Below are positions 22,684 to 33,376 of a DNA stretch of 64,000 nt, in pieces. The notes under the pieces were generated by a model. It had not been told where the DNA came from. It worked only from the letters and a program-made list of their open reading frames with translations, and did no database searches. This DNA is from Euphorbia lathyris (Eukaryota; Streptophyta; Magnoliopsida; Malpighiales; Euphorbiaceae), in NCBI RefSeq assembly GCF_963576675.1, contig NC_088918.1, positions 58,423,501 through 58,487,500 of the forward strand, given 5' to 3'. Every line of letters begins with the position of its first letter. Position 1 is the stretch's first letter. A program made the position numbers and the translations under genes.

Positions 22684-24546
22684 TTTTTTTTTTTTTTTTT
22701 ACAGCTTGAATGTCAGTAGGCAATAAAATGAACAATCGAGCAGTGCATTCTGAACTAAACTCCACAGAAAAGTATGAGAACAGTATAAATATCAGAAAAT
22801 GGCCTTAAAACGAGAACGGAAGTTAATACGACACGGTCACGAATTCTCTTCTTCATATTTTTCTAACAGAATAATTAACCATAGAGTAAGAAGTATAGAT
22901 AGTAGTTGAACATGTTTACCTTTGGTTCCTCATAAATGAAGTCAACTAGATTATCTCTACTATGAAAGAAAGCATTAGTTTCTCCTTCAAACATTCTGTA
23001 TCTATCCCCCTCATTCGACTCTACATCAACATTAGTAGATCTGTAACCTTCATACTCAAACCTTTCATCTCTAGAATATTTTTCATGAACCTGATGACTG
23101 ATAACATATATTATCTCGCAGCTTCAAAATGGATTCAGATTCTATAGATTTCCAACTGTAATTTCACAGTATGAACATAGTAATTTTCAACAAAATCACT
23201 TTCCCTGTATCTTTCAGGTAATCTTCTTGGTGACATCTTACTCCTCAACCTTCCATTATGAGCATAGTGATCCCAATGCTCATTTTCAATTTCCAGAAAA
23301 TTGAAACTTTATTAACATATTTAGTTCCATAAACTGAAATATATATCTACCTTGAAATTGAAGTACATAACAAGTATAAAGCTGCAATAACAAGATAAAA
23401 ATGATGAACTTCTTTCATTCTTATTCTTCTTCTTCTTCGTCTTATGAACCTACAAGCATGAGACTTTCAGTACAGAAAAATATATCCGAAGGAATATTAC
23501 ACTTACTTACAATCTCTTAGAGAGTTTTCTCTCCAAAATCATATGAACACAACTTCCTATTTAAAGAAAGAAAAACCTTATCTCCTTTCTTTGAATATGC
23601 AACTTTCCCTTCTACAGAACAGTTAAACACTCCCCCAGAAAATTGTCTTGTAACAGAATATAATCTAGTCCAAGTAAATGCAACTCCATCCTTCTTCCTC
23701 TCATATATGTCAACACACCTTTCCAAACTCGTACTAAAAAAAATGATAGAAAGGCACCCTCCCAGAGCATCTAAACAGATAGGAATTCCTTTAGTTTGGT
23801 AAACAAGCTCCTGTACTATAGAAAATGTCTCTTTTGCACTATCCACAAATTCCATTTCCACGAAGTGTAATACTACTATCGTACCCAACGTAAGGACAAT
23901 CCTGAATCCTTCTCCAACAACTTGACCTCAATTCAAAAATCCAAACTTGGGAGAAACTGCATCCCTTCTTCGATATAAATACTACAGCCTTGAAATCATC
24001 TCTGGTAGAGTCATAACCCAAAGCAAATTTGAGTTTGCGAGTATGTGTCACAGGGAAAGCTGGAAGGATCCTGTACTTTTTGGTCGATGGATTCCATACA
24101 TAAAATTCACAAGGGAATGTATACAAAAGAACCAAACCGTTGCAATAAGAAAAGAACAATGGATATGAGCTGGATGGAAAGAATTTATCAAGTACCACCT
24201 CTTGTTGGAACTCTTCGTTGAAATCTAAAGCATGAATTATCAGGCCCTTGTTATCCTTCCACTATACTCCTAGGTCAATCAGCTTGCGATGAATCCTATT
24301 TTCAGAAGATATTTTGAAATGAGAATTGCAAACACAAAACGATTTGCAAACACATTTAAAACGAATAAGAGATTTCACTGGCAACCAAAGAAGTATCTCA
24401 TTGATCAATTCATGCGGAAGATTAGCCATAGCTAGGCAGAGCAGTAACCTCAATTTGATAAGTTCTTGTACAACTATCTACTGTCGCCGCCGCCGCCGGG
24501 AAGCCTATTTCCTGAACATTTTGCTTCTATAGGAAATCAACACTCG
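22684..24546 (-). mobile_element. Retrocopy (processed pseudogene) of an F-box mRNA
   Basis: The insert has a poly(A) tail on the minus strand (T run 22684-22700) and an F-box coding region without introns. It is flanked by a perfect 15-bp target duplication CCTAATAGGCTTTAG (22669-22683 and 24547-24561). These are the hallmarks of L1-mediated retroposition. It includes about 115 bp of 5' leader with a GC-rich CGCCGCCGCCG run, the broken ORF, and about 800 bp of 3' untranslated sequence (22701-23516) with no other gene visible. Confidence 0.92.
23517..24429 (-). pseudogene. F-box protein with F-box-associated (FBA) domain, broken
   Basis: F-box proteins are substrate receptors of SCF ubiquitin ligases. 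Translation from ATG at 24429 gives the F-box LPHELINEILLWLPVKSL in the first 25 residues, then the plant FBA region with YVWNPSTKKYRILP, FALGYDS and FKAVVF. The carboxy part has FSIVQELVYQTKGIP and GGCLSIIF, plus a KLCSYDF-type end. It is disabled by a TAG at about 24262-24264 and a frameshift near 23870-23890. The start was chosen because the upstream in-frame Met would put extra residues before the F-box. It has no introns and lies in a retrocopy, so it is most likely dead. Confidence 0.9.
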
Positions 24547-25699
24547 CCTAATAGGCTTTAGTTATATATAGAGAGTTCTTTACAAACTGTAGTTGTAGAT
24601 TAAGTAATATACAATATTTATGGGCCCTTAACTAATTAGAATATATAGTTTTAGAAAATCCAAAATTCTATTAAATTGACATTTAAGCATCTTATTTTCT
24701 TAGTATGCCATATCAAATTAGAAGCTTTAATATTGTGTCAGGTGTACTTTTTGTTTCCACGTTTTATATATATATAATAGATTCTATCTTTCTTTTGCCA
24801 TTATTTTCAATATTTGCCTACATTTTGTTTCTTTTGTATATTATTTATATATTTTTCTAAAACAGCAACTCCCAAAAAAATTCTGAAAAGATATGGAAAC
24901 CATCTTCAAGAAAATGCATCTCTATTTTAGAAAATCCAAAATTCTATTAAATTGACACATAAGCATTTGAGATTTCTTTGCAAACCGTAATTGTAGATTA
25001 AGTGATATACAATATTTATGGGCACTCTACTAATTAGAATAGGGTTAATACACATATTTGCCCCTGTATTTGTCCGTTTAAACAGATTTGCCCCTATATC
25101 GAATAAACACATAAATATATCCTTATATTTTTTAAAAAGCAGCAAAAATGCTCTAATCTAACAGAATAGTGATCTGGCACTAACGGTGCAACATGTCACC
25201 CTCCACATCATCTGACACGTCAACTAAAAAATGACACATTAAATTTTTAACGACAAAATTTTACGCGGCAAAAGTTTTCATGATAAAATTTTATGCGACG
25301 AAATTTTACACAACAATTGTTCTAAATCTGTCGCCAAATGAAACCATATCTACAAATTAGCGACAAAATTCGTCCTCTATAGTAATTCTAAATTTGCCGA
25401 TGTAACTGTAGAATGATTTTAAGTGCCCTATTAGGGATTTATTTATTTTTATATTATATTTTATAGATAAATTTTATACCTAATAATAATTGACCATGCT
25501 TAAATTTCAATCAACAAAACTTTCAGATCATTTGAAAAAGAGCATATAATATAAAAATTTACAAATTTTGATAAATGTCTAAATTGAATAAATTTTATAA
25601 ATGGATCCAAATGGACATATTACAAATGTTATTTCTAAATTGGACAAAAATGATATTACAACTATTATTTCCAATTTTGACAGCCAACAATTATACATC

Positions 25700-25775
25700 T
25701 TATGCTTCATGCTGATCTTGCTGCTTCCTCCATATTAACATCAGTTTCTTCATACTCGTCCAACTCCATGCCTGT
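25700..25775 (-). pseudogene. Unrecognised captured last-exon-like piece
   Basis: After an acceptor-like TTGTGACAG, the minus strand reads GMELDEYEETDVNMEEAARS-type acidic sequence ending in TGA near 25703. I do not recognise the gene. Its splice context and its place inside the Pack-MULE suggest a captured exon. Confidence 0.35.
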
Positions 25776-26399
25776 CACAACAAGGTAATCATTTCTCCTA
25801 AATTTTGGATGAACCTTTTAGTGGAGAAAAGGACAATTAAAATAGCATTTGTCTATAGAGGATAAATCCTACAATTAAAACAATTCAACTCTAACCAACA
25901 CTCTTGGAGTGAAAAAACCAAAACCAAAAGGAGCATTCTTCAAGAGTTCATTTGCATCACAGTGAACTAACTATCAATTCAGCATTCAACTTGAACAAAT
26001 CAGTTCAAAGTAACATATCTCAAGCATCAGAACATCAGAAATTAGCTAATGGATTAATTTGACTAAGTTGTCGACTAAATTGATTTTTACACAAAATGCA
26101 TTTTGAGTAAATTGACCATAGGAGCAAGTATAAATCTAAAAACAAATAACTAGGCTTGACTTTCATTTTCTACTGTACACACCCACACCTTCATATTCCT
26201 GCTATAAAACGAAAGGCAATATACTATCATGTACCAGAATCCATATTTTAAAGCCATTTCAGGTGTGTTGCAATTTTAGTAGCCAAATTCAATGCCAATG
26301 TCATGATCACTCATCTAATAACCAAGCATACACTAATCAGATATAAGGGATTTAGACTCGCGGAACCGAACCTTACTCCCTTGATTTACCTGTCCAAAA

Positions 26400-26555
26400 G
26401 AGTGCCGTTTCATCTGGTAACATAACCAATTTCTTCAAGACTTACTCCTCCTTTTGCAGCGGTCTCAGAGAACCCACTCTTCAAGTTTGAAATCTAGTGT
26501 TGGGCCTTCGCCACCACGCCTGGCTCCCAATTGTCACGAACAAGTGCACGCTGGC
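26400..26555 (-). pseudogene. Unrecognised captured exon-like piece
   Basis: After TTTACAG at about 26555, a frame on the minus strand reads RDNWEPGVVAKAQH, a stop, then LKSGFSETAAKGGVSLEEIG, ending near 26405. I cannot assign it to a family with confidence. It is downstream of the MsrA exon in the same orientation, so it may come from the same or a second host gene. Confidence 0.35.
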
Positions 26556-26795
26556 CTGTAAAGTAACACACCAAATTCCAATAGAACTCAACACATACAA
26601 AATTAAACAAGCATACGAATAGATCAATAAAAAATTCCTGGGAAGCCTCGAATTTTTATCAAAATCTATAATAAATGAGCCGCACCCAGTAGTAAAGAAT
26701 CCATTAAAAACCAAAATGCTCAATCAATTAAACAAGAAAAATTACAGAGATTCAATAATAGGAAGAAAGATGAAACCATTTCAAAAGAAACTAAC

Positions 26796-27130
26796 CTGAC
26801 GATTTAAAGTGGTAGGGTTATGTCTAAGCCCTGACTATAACCCACTTCAGTCTTGGTTACACCAGGAACTCTCTGGAATACCAATTCGACACCCCAGAAG
26901 CATCCGACACCAAATTGAGCGAATCGCTAGCCAGGAGGAGGCACATCGTCGTCGGGACCTTGAGGGATTGTTGGGTCCATGACGGATGGGTCAGGAGAAT
27001 CCAAGCGGGACCTCGAGTAAATCTCTGATGCTCTGGATCCAGTGGTCGGGCTAATTTAAAAAGACATGACCGGATCCTTTGCTTCCTCGTTTTCCAGAGA
27101 AGAAACCATCATCGTTCATGGTCGAAAGCG
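26796..27130 (-). pseudogene. Captured first exon of peptide methionine sulfoxide reductase A
   Basis: MsrA reduces methionine-S-sulfoxide in proteins. The minus strand reads MDPTIPQGPDDDVPPPG from 26980, then, after a TAG at 26927-26929, [18 protein letters not shown] with the catalytic Cys in GCFWG, then [13 protein letters not shown]. The coding then continues in a shifted frame as HNPTTLNRQ and reaches a donor GTTAG at 26795. In plant MsrA the first HNP and the later HNPTTLNRQ are about 35-40 residues apart, so the fragment has lost the segment between two similar HNP coding stretches. An upstream Met-led segment (near 27117) may be the normal N-terminal extension and also has a stop. Certainly non-functional. 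Confidence 0.85.
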
Positions 27131-28044
27131 TCGTTGTTATCCTCCATTTTCCAGCCGCCTTAGTTCTTCTTCCTAGAGATGAAGATGAAAGTGAAAGGTC
27201 ATTACATATTCAGCGGGTAAATTAGGGTTTGGGTATGCCATGTGTTATAATTTTTATTAGGGTATAAATTTATTTTAATGATGTGTAATTTATTAATTGG
27301 TGGTGTATTAATAGATGTGCTGACTAGATTAACGGTGTTATGTCAAATAAGCAAAACGTTTAGATTAGGGCATTTTTGCTGGAATTTGAAAAAATTAAGG
27401 GTATATTTATGTATTTATTTGATATAGGGACAAATCTGTTTAAACGAACAAATACAAGGGCAAATATGTGTATTAACCCAATTAGAATATATAATTTTAG
27501 AAAATCCAAAATTCTATTAAATTGACACTTAAGCATCATATTTTCTAAGTATGTCATATCAAATTATAAGCTTTAATATTTTGTCAGATATGCTTTTTGT
27601 TTCCACGTTTTATTTATATAATAGATAATTTTAGAAATTTCAAAATTTTATTAAATTGACACATAAGCATCCTATTTTCTTAGTGTGCTATGTCAAATTA
27701 GAAGCTTTAATATTGTGTTAATTATGCTTTTTGTTTCCACGTTTTATATATATAATAGATAATTTTAGAAAATCCAAAATTCTATAAAATTGACACATAA
27801 GCATTCTATTTTCTTAATGTGTCACGTCAAATTAGAAGATTTAATATTATGTCAAGTGTGATTTGTGTTTCCACGTTTTATATATATAATAGATTATATC
27901 TTTCTTTTACCATTATTTTCAATATTTGCCTACATTCTGTTTTTTTTTTTTTTTGCATATTATTTATATATTTGTCTAAAACAGCAACTGCAGAAAAATT
28001 TGTGAGAAGATATGGAAACCATCATTAAGAAAAGGCATCTCTAA

Positions 28045-29171
28045 TTTAGAAAAGGGTTAATTACAAATAACTACCCTGTGGTTTGACCAATTTGCGATGT
28101 GGTACTTGTGGTATTTTTTTTTGCAAACACAACCTTATGGTTGCAAAATTTTACATGTTTTTTTTACTTTGCCAAATTAGACTGATAACGACTTCGAAAT
28201 GAAAATTTTCAAGAATTAAACTTGTTTGGTATCATATTTACTATGGAACCATATTCTTAATTTTTCAAAATAATCATTTTTGGAGTTTTCTCTCTCTAAA
28301 TATTATCTTTCTCTCTCATAAAAAACAACACCTAAATGACCTCAAACCTAAAAAGTTGAAGAATTAAAGTTGCTTAAAATATCATTTAGCTCTTGAAAAT
28401 TTTCATTTCAAAGTCGTTATCGGCCAAATTTGGAAAAGTAAAAAAACATGTAAAATTTTGCAACCATAGGATTGTGTTTGCAAAAAAAAAATACCACGGG
28501 TACGACATCGCAAATCGGCCAAACCACATGGTAGTTATTTGTAATTAACCCTTTAGAAAATCCAAAATTCTATTAAATTGACACATAAGCATTCTATTTT
28601 CTTAGTGTGACACCAAATTAGAAGGTTTAATATTGTGTCAAGTGTGCTTTTTGTTTCCACGTTTTTTATATATAAAAAGGCTTTAGTTATATATAGAGAG
28701 TTATTTGCAAACTGTAATTGCAGATTAAGTGATATACAATATTTATGGGCACTCTACTAATTAGAATATATAATTTTAGAAAATCCAAAATTCTATTAAA
28801 TTGAGACTTAGCATCCTATTTTCTTAGTGTGCCATGTCAAATTAGAAGCTTTAATATTGTGTTAAGTGTATTTTTTGTTTTCACGTTTTATATATATAAT
28901 AGATAATTTTTGAAAATCCAAAATTTTATTAAATTGACACATAAGCATCCTATTTTTTTAGTGTGCCATGTCAAATTAGAAGCTTTAATATTGTGTAAAG
29001 TATGCTTTTTGTTTCCACGTTTTATATACATAATAGATGATTTTAGAAAATCCAAAATTTTATAAAGTTGACACATAAGCATTCTAGTTCTATAGTATGC
29101 CACGTCAAATTAGAAGTTTTAATATTATGTTAAGTATACTTTTTATTTCTACGTTTTATATATATAATAGA
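28045..29171. repeat. Composite Helitron unit 6, next to the full exon 2
   Basis: Subunit starts are at about 28552, 28774, 28907 and 29041. The landmark AAAGGCTTTAGTTATATATA is at about 28677. The unit ends at the Helitron 5' terminus (29171) and is followed by the complete intron end and exon 2 of B3 copy 1. Confidence 0.75.
28054..28551. mobile_element. MULE-type MITE, 498 bp
   Basis: The ends are GGGTTAATTACAAATAACTA and the inverted GGGTTAATTACAAATAACTA-like right arm. The arms are about 110 bp, and further inverted similarity (TTTTACATG, TCGAAATG) lies inside. A perfect 9-bp target duplication TTTAGAAAA flanks it (28045-28053 and 28552-28560). No coding. Confidence 0.93.
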
Positions 29172-29985
29172 TTATATCTTTTTTTTGCCATTATTTTCAA
29201 TATTTGCCTACATTCTGTTTCTTTTGCATATTATTTATATATTTTTCTAAAACAGCAACTTCCAAAAAAATTTGTGAGAAGATATAGAAACCATCTTCAA
29301 GAAAATGCATCTTTGAAGGTCCCAACTGGTGCAACATGGCAAATAGAGCTTGTCAAAACTGGTGTTGCTATTCCGTTGGGAAATGGCTAACAATAATTTG
29401 TTGATTATTACTCTTTATTATATGGATCCTTTCTACTTTTCTGATATAAATATGAAGATTCCAAAATCTGCACTTTCAATGTTTGTATATTTGATATGAC
29501 CGTGGTAGAAATTGACTATTCGTACCATGTCAACGAAGAAAATGTGGAGCCCAATCATGAGGAACAATTCCATGGACCAATCAATTAAGAAATCATTCAA
29601 ATTGGTGTACCGCCATCTCGAAAACCAGAAGAAAAATCAATGTCACAATTCTGTACACCTTGGAAGAAGATCAAGCAGGAGAATCACACCGGACTACCTC
29701 AAGGTAAACATTTCATTCTCACAAAATAAAGAAAGTTCAAATTGTATTAGTTTTTCTTTCAATGAAACCAGAGGACTTGATTTTGCAGCAAAGACAAGCA
29801 ACATGGACTTGGTTGTGAAGAGAACAAAAAGATTCACTGCTGAAGAAAAATCTAATGAAAGAATGTTCCAGGAGATCATTCAGTTCATTCAGATATCACG
29901 ACATCAAATACAAATTAATATTATTAATGGCAAATTGAACTCATTTTTTTCAACACTCTATATATAAAAATAACCTATTTATTCC
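29172..29985 (+). pseudogene. B3-domain (REM-like) gene copy 1, exon 2 onward, broken
   Basis: B3 domains bind DNA in plant transcription factors. Intron 1 ends at the acceptor CAG (29253-29255). Exon 2 then reads LPKKFVRRYRNHLQENA, then LKVPTGATWQIELVK, the core B3 strand pattern, and TGVAIPLGNG before a TAA at 29388-29390. Further stops and frameshifts follow. The next part reads EEQFHGPIN and a basic stretch, then a donor CAAG|GTAAAC near 29700. A further exon with MDLVVKRTKRFTAEEKSNER lies at about 29790-29895. A second B3 domain, usual in REM proteins, is absent, because the tandem repeat junction lies just after this exon. Copy 2 at 51010-51640 is the best match. Confidence 0.85.
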
Positions 29986-30326
29986 TTAAACTTGCTTAAA
30001 GTGCTTATTAATCTTCTAAAATTAATATGGCTGAATAAAATGAAATTTTAGATCAATTGAAATGCCTTAACTTTAAACAAATTCAGAAAATTGCTAATGT
30101 AAGCAAGTTTTGGAAAGCTAAGAGCATCTCCAATGGTTCACAACCACTCAATATATATGCCACATCATCTATTTAGTAAACTGCATTTTATTAATCTATC
30201 TAACTGCAATGGTTAAACTCTATAACCACTTAATCATAAAGGATCAACCAATCACAATGGATCCATCAATTAATTAAACTTTATCATATTATTTTAAAAA
30301 TAAAAAATATATTATAAGAATAATCG
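29986..30326. repeat. B3 array spacer, left part
   Basis: Matches 6960-7350 and 51700-52000 with 52556-52625. It carries the GAGCATCTCCAATGG segment and ends where the LINE is inserted. No gene. Confidence 0.75.
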
Positions 30327-30355
30327 AAAAATAAATCCCATAAAACAAGGGTTTT

Positions 30356-30701
30356 ATGGTGAAGAGGGTGAGAGATAGATCTAGGGAAAGGGGGGTGGCT
30401 GGTGGTGAGGAGGCTGCGGCGGCGGCTAGGGCGGAGGGATTGGAGGGCCTTGGCGTGATGGGGGAGGGCGTCGGGAAGGAGGAGAGAGGCAGGGGAGAAG
30501 GGAAAATTGGGGGATACGGCGGGTTGGGCGAATGGTGATAAGGGGATGGTCGATGGATCTGACGAGGCAGGAGGTGATGAGGCGGTTCTGGAAAGGGGGT
30601 ATGGGTTTTTGGGCGAAGGGAGTGAGGCGGTTGCTGGGAGTGTGGAGATCGGGAAGGGGCCGAGTCTGGCGGGGCTGCCGCGTGGTGAAGGGGGCAAAAG
30701 G
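30356..30701 (+). pseudogene. LINE ORF1, GC-rich amino-terminal part
   Basis: An ATG at 30356 opens a Gly/Glu/Arg-rich segment (MVKRVRDRSRERGVAGG) that stops at 30536-30538. An overlapping frame from 30507 carries on with a similar composition. The stretch is strikingly rich in G, unlike everything around it. It ends where an LTR-derived fragment is joined at 30702. Long ORFs on the opposite strand here are Pro/Ser-rich shadows. Confidence 0.55.
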
Positions 30702-30867
30702 TTGAGTGAAAAAGGTCCAAAACAGCCTTCCAAGCCTTGTTTTCTCCAATTTGATCCCTGAAATCACTTATGCAACAAAACAAGTAAAAAGGTCCTAAAA
30801 CGACACAATTAAGAGCGGAATATTCACAAAATGAACATAATAAACTTGTCGTTTTGGACACTTATCA
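30702..30867 (-). mobile_element. Orphan 166-bp end of an Athila LTR
   Basis: It matches 44023-44188, the last 166 bp of the Athila LTR, with the same CACTTATCA end followed by the same LINE sequence AGGGCGATTCGG. The rest of that LTR is missing. It marks the left end of the duplicated segment. Confidence 0.9.
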
Positions 30868-32148
30868 AGGGCGATTCGGAAGTAGTTTTTTCTGATTCAG
30901 ATGAAGAGGACAGTGATCAAGATGATCCGCTTTGTCCTGTGATCCGGCTTTCCTCAGCCGAAAAGTGGGATCTTAGGGCTAAGTGGAAGCTTTCTTTAAT
31001 TGTTACGGTTCTTGGGAAAAGAATTAGTTTTCATTATTTCGCTCAAAGGATCCAGGCACAGTGGGCAAAGAAAGGGAAAGTTAGTATTACTGACCTGGAG
31101 AATGATTACTATGTAATTAAATTTACAAGGGCTGAGGATTTTAATGCTGTGATTAATGGGGGGCCCGTACATTATTTCTAACCAAGTTCTGGCCTTAACG
31201 CCATGGGTCCCAAATTTTAATCCTCATGATTGTTCAGTGAACAAAATTCTGACATGGGTTAGATTCCCAGGCTTCCTATAGAGTATTACAATGAAAGTTT
31301 TCTTAATAAAATAGGTGGGTTGGTTGGCAAAGTCTACCATGTGGATAAAACTACCATAGGGGCTATTAGAGGCAAGTTTGCAAGAGTTTGTATTGACATT
31401 GACCTTGCTAAACCCCTCTTGTCAAAATTTTGTGTTCACAATAAAGTTTACTTTATTGAGTATGAGGGTCTTCATAATATTTGCTTTGAATGTGGTATGT
31501 ATGGCCATACTTATGAGGGGTGCCCGAAAAGGGATAAGGAGTTGAAAGAGGTTAGTGAGGTGGTTGAAGGTAGAGTTGAAGGTGTCCTAAAAGATGAGGG
31601 GAATTTTGGCCACTGGATGGTTGCTAAGAGGTCGGCTAGACATAGGACTCGTCCAGCAGTTGTTCAGAATATTCCTCCAGATATCAATATCCATAGTTCT
31701 CCAAGCCATTCAAAATCTGTTTCTGCTGTTATAGAGAAGACTAGCCCTTTAATTGATAAAGGGCATGGAATTGCTTCGGGATTCACCGCAGGATCTAGAT
31801 TTGGGGCACTGAATTGTATAGAAGTTCAAGACTCTAACCAGCCAGACAAGCAATTGGAGCAAAGTATGCCAGGCTTAGTTTCTGCCAAGCCATCTGATAA
31901 AGTGGTAGAGACTATTAACCCCCTCTTTGTTTCCAAAGGTGATGGCCAGAATGGATCAAAAGCTCAGGTTTCACATGTAAGAGACAAGTATAAAGAGGTT
32001 AGTATCCCTATATCCAGTATTGAGCCTAATGTTGGAAAGTTTAGGGGTGTTAATAAAACTAGTATGAAAAAGCCTAAAGGCAAGCAGAAAAGTATTCAGA
32101 ATTCAAGGAATTCTATGAATCTATTAGATAAAAGGGGGCCTACTGGTA
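30868..32148 (+). pseudogene. LINE ORF1 (DUF4283 and zinc knuckle), duplicate copy 1
   Basis: ORF1 of plant L1 elements is an RNA-binding nucleocapsid-like protein. This copy reads an acidic start (VVFSDSDEEDSDQDD), a DUF4283-type domain (LSLIVTVLGKRISFHYFAQR), then a frameshift and TAA near 31180, and a second shift near 31277. The frame from 31320 gives a CX2CX4HX4C zinc knuckle, CFECGMYGHTYEGC, at about 31480-31521. It is truncated at 32148, where GGTA joins the Athila LTR. It has the same length (1281 bp) as 44189-45469 and shares its frameshifts. Confidence 0.88.
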
Positions 32149-33376
32149 AATAGAGATCGTACCCTAAAGATTAATACTGATCGTTTCGTATAGTAATTAA
32201 ATCGAAATGAATGTAAATGGGGGGTGAATGATTGATTGATTGATTATCTTTAGATTAACTTTGTAAAGTTGAAATTGCAATTAAGAAAAGGGGTGTACAC
32301 TTATCAGGTTAAAAACCGATTAAGGGATAACCGCAGACTTGGTAATTATTTCCTTTTAATCACTGAAAGTGCGAAAATATCATAATTAACATAACCCGGG
32401 TTGGTTATAGTCGTTCCTTATTCATTCCCGACCTAATCCTTCCTTAATTGTAAAGAAATCCTAGAGCACCTAAAGATAAGGTCCTATTTGACAGACAGTT
32501 CTAGCTTAGCGCTTAGAATTCAATCTGTCAAAAGCATTAGGAATTAGAAGGACCCAACCTAAGTTAACCGGATTCTTAGCGATTCCGATTCAAACCAAAT
32601 TACATATTCATACGCTTGATATGAGTTAGGATTTCAGATGATTACGAATCCTAAGCCCTAACATTGTTTCAACGAATGAGGAGACCGAAGCCCGGCCGAA
32701 CTAAAGTCTAAACTTCCATTGAAGGTCTGATTTTATAGATCGATGAAGATGTAAACGGATAATAAAATTAGATTACTGAACTTAAGAGTGACAATCTCAC
32801 AATTGGAAATAATACTAGCCTTTGATTAATCCCTTAATCGATAAAGAAAATTAGCTACTCATAGCCATGAATTACCTATGATAGCTTACAAGGGCAGAAA
32901 TGACCAATGTATAATGAGAATAAGAAAATGTGCCAAAAAGCTTACAAGAACCCTAACAATGAAAAACGAAGCTATTCAAAAATCAAAAGTATCCTCCCAA
33001 AAGTAATGGTGGGTTTCTTTTATAGTGTTGATTCAAGAATCTTCAATCTCCTGAGTTCCCTCCTTGATTTCAGGGATTTCCTTCGTTCAAAACATGTTGT
33101 TGAAACTGTGGAGATAAGTTAGTTTCTGATTCTGCTGACTTGGCGATCTGAATAAGTCGACCCTCTTAGTCTTGGGCAAGACTAAGCCTGTTACGTCTCC
33201 AAAGCTGAACTTGAGTGAAAAAGGTCCAAAACAGCCTTCCAAGCCTTCTTTTCTCCAATTTGATCCCTGAAATCACTTATGCAACAAAACAAGTAAAAAG
33301 GTCCTAAAACGACACAATTAAGAGCGGAATATTCACAAAATGAACATAATAAACTTGTCGTTTTGGACACTTATCA
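32149..33376 (-). mobile_element. Athila 3' LTR (left), first ~60 bp missing
   Basis: The sequence matches 42958-44188. The outer TGATGGGTG end and following bases are absent; the LTR begins at AATAGAGATC after a shared GGTA. It ends CACTTATCA at 33376. By eye it differs from the right LTR at roughly twenty positions. The element reads on the minus strand, so this is its downstream LTR. Confidence 0.92.

Larger units (their letters stand above)
22535..24924. repeat. Composite Helitron/exon-2 unit 4, holding the F-box retrocopy
   Basis: Subunit starts are at 22535 and 24649. The landmark CCTAATAGGCTTTAG at 22669 is duplicated at 24547 by the retrocopy insertion. The intron end and partial exon 2 occupy about 24782-24924, with the acceptor CTAAAACAG kept. 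Confidence 0.75.
25042..27479. mobile_element. Pack-MULE-like element with ~115-bp inverted ends
   Basis: The arms are GGGTTAATACACATATTTGC (left) and its inverted match ending TGTGTATTAACCC (right). They stay alignable for about 115 bp. The flanking target duplication is AATTAGAATA (25032-25041 and 27480-27489), 10 bp or 9 plus a chance base. No MURA-type transposase is seen. The interior carries host gene pieces on the minus strand (an MsrA exon and other exon-like pieces), the definition of a Pack-MULE. Confidence 0.9.
24925..28044. repeat. Composite Helitron/exon-2 unit 5, holding a Pack-MULE
   Basis: Subunit starts are at 24925, 27495, 27629 and 27763. A deletion joins AAGCATTT to GAGATTTCTTTGC near 24967. 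The intron end and partial exon 2 lie at about 27893-28044, with a T-run expansion near 27942. Confidence 0.75.
8597..29171 (-). mobile_element. Helitron inserted in B3 intron 1, expanded by tandem duplication and nested insertions
   Basis: On the minus strand the element starts TCTATTATATAT (29171 leftward) and ends in a short hairpin followed by CTAG (8597-8600). The uninterrupted intron in copy 2 reads TTTACATATA then TTGTATTTTTC. Here TTTACATATA (to 8596) and the related TTATATCTTTTTTTTGCC (from 29172) are separated by the element, so insertion was between A and T, as in Helitrons. Its 5'-terminal region of about 130 bp is repeated many times, and the block now hosts at least ten other elements. 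No Rep/helicase coding was seen, so it is non-autonomous. Confidence 0.75.

Noticed and set aside
8597..29171. CRISPR-like or centromeric satellite array
   Set aside because: The ~130-bp subunits are Helitron ends of variable spacing within larger composite units, in a plant genome. No satellite homogeneity is seen.
30284..30861. Long Pro/Ser-rich ORFs on the minus strand opposite the LINE 5' end
   Set aside because: They are mirror frames of a G-rich LINE segment. No domain, and composition explains the open frames.
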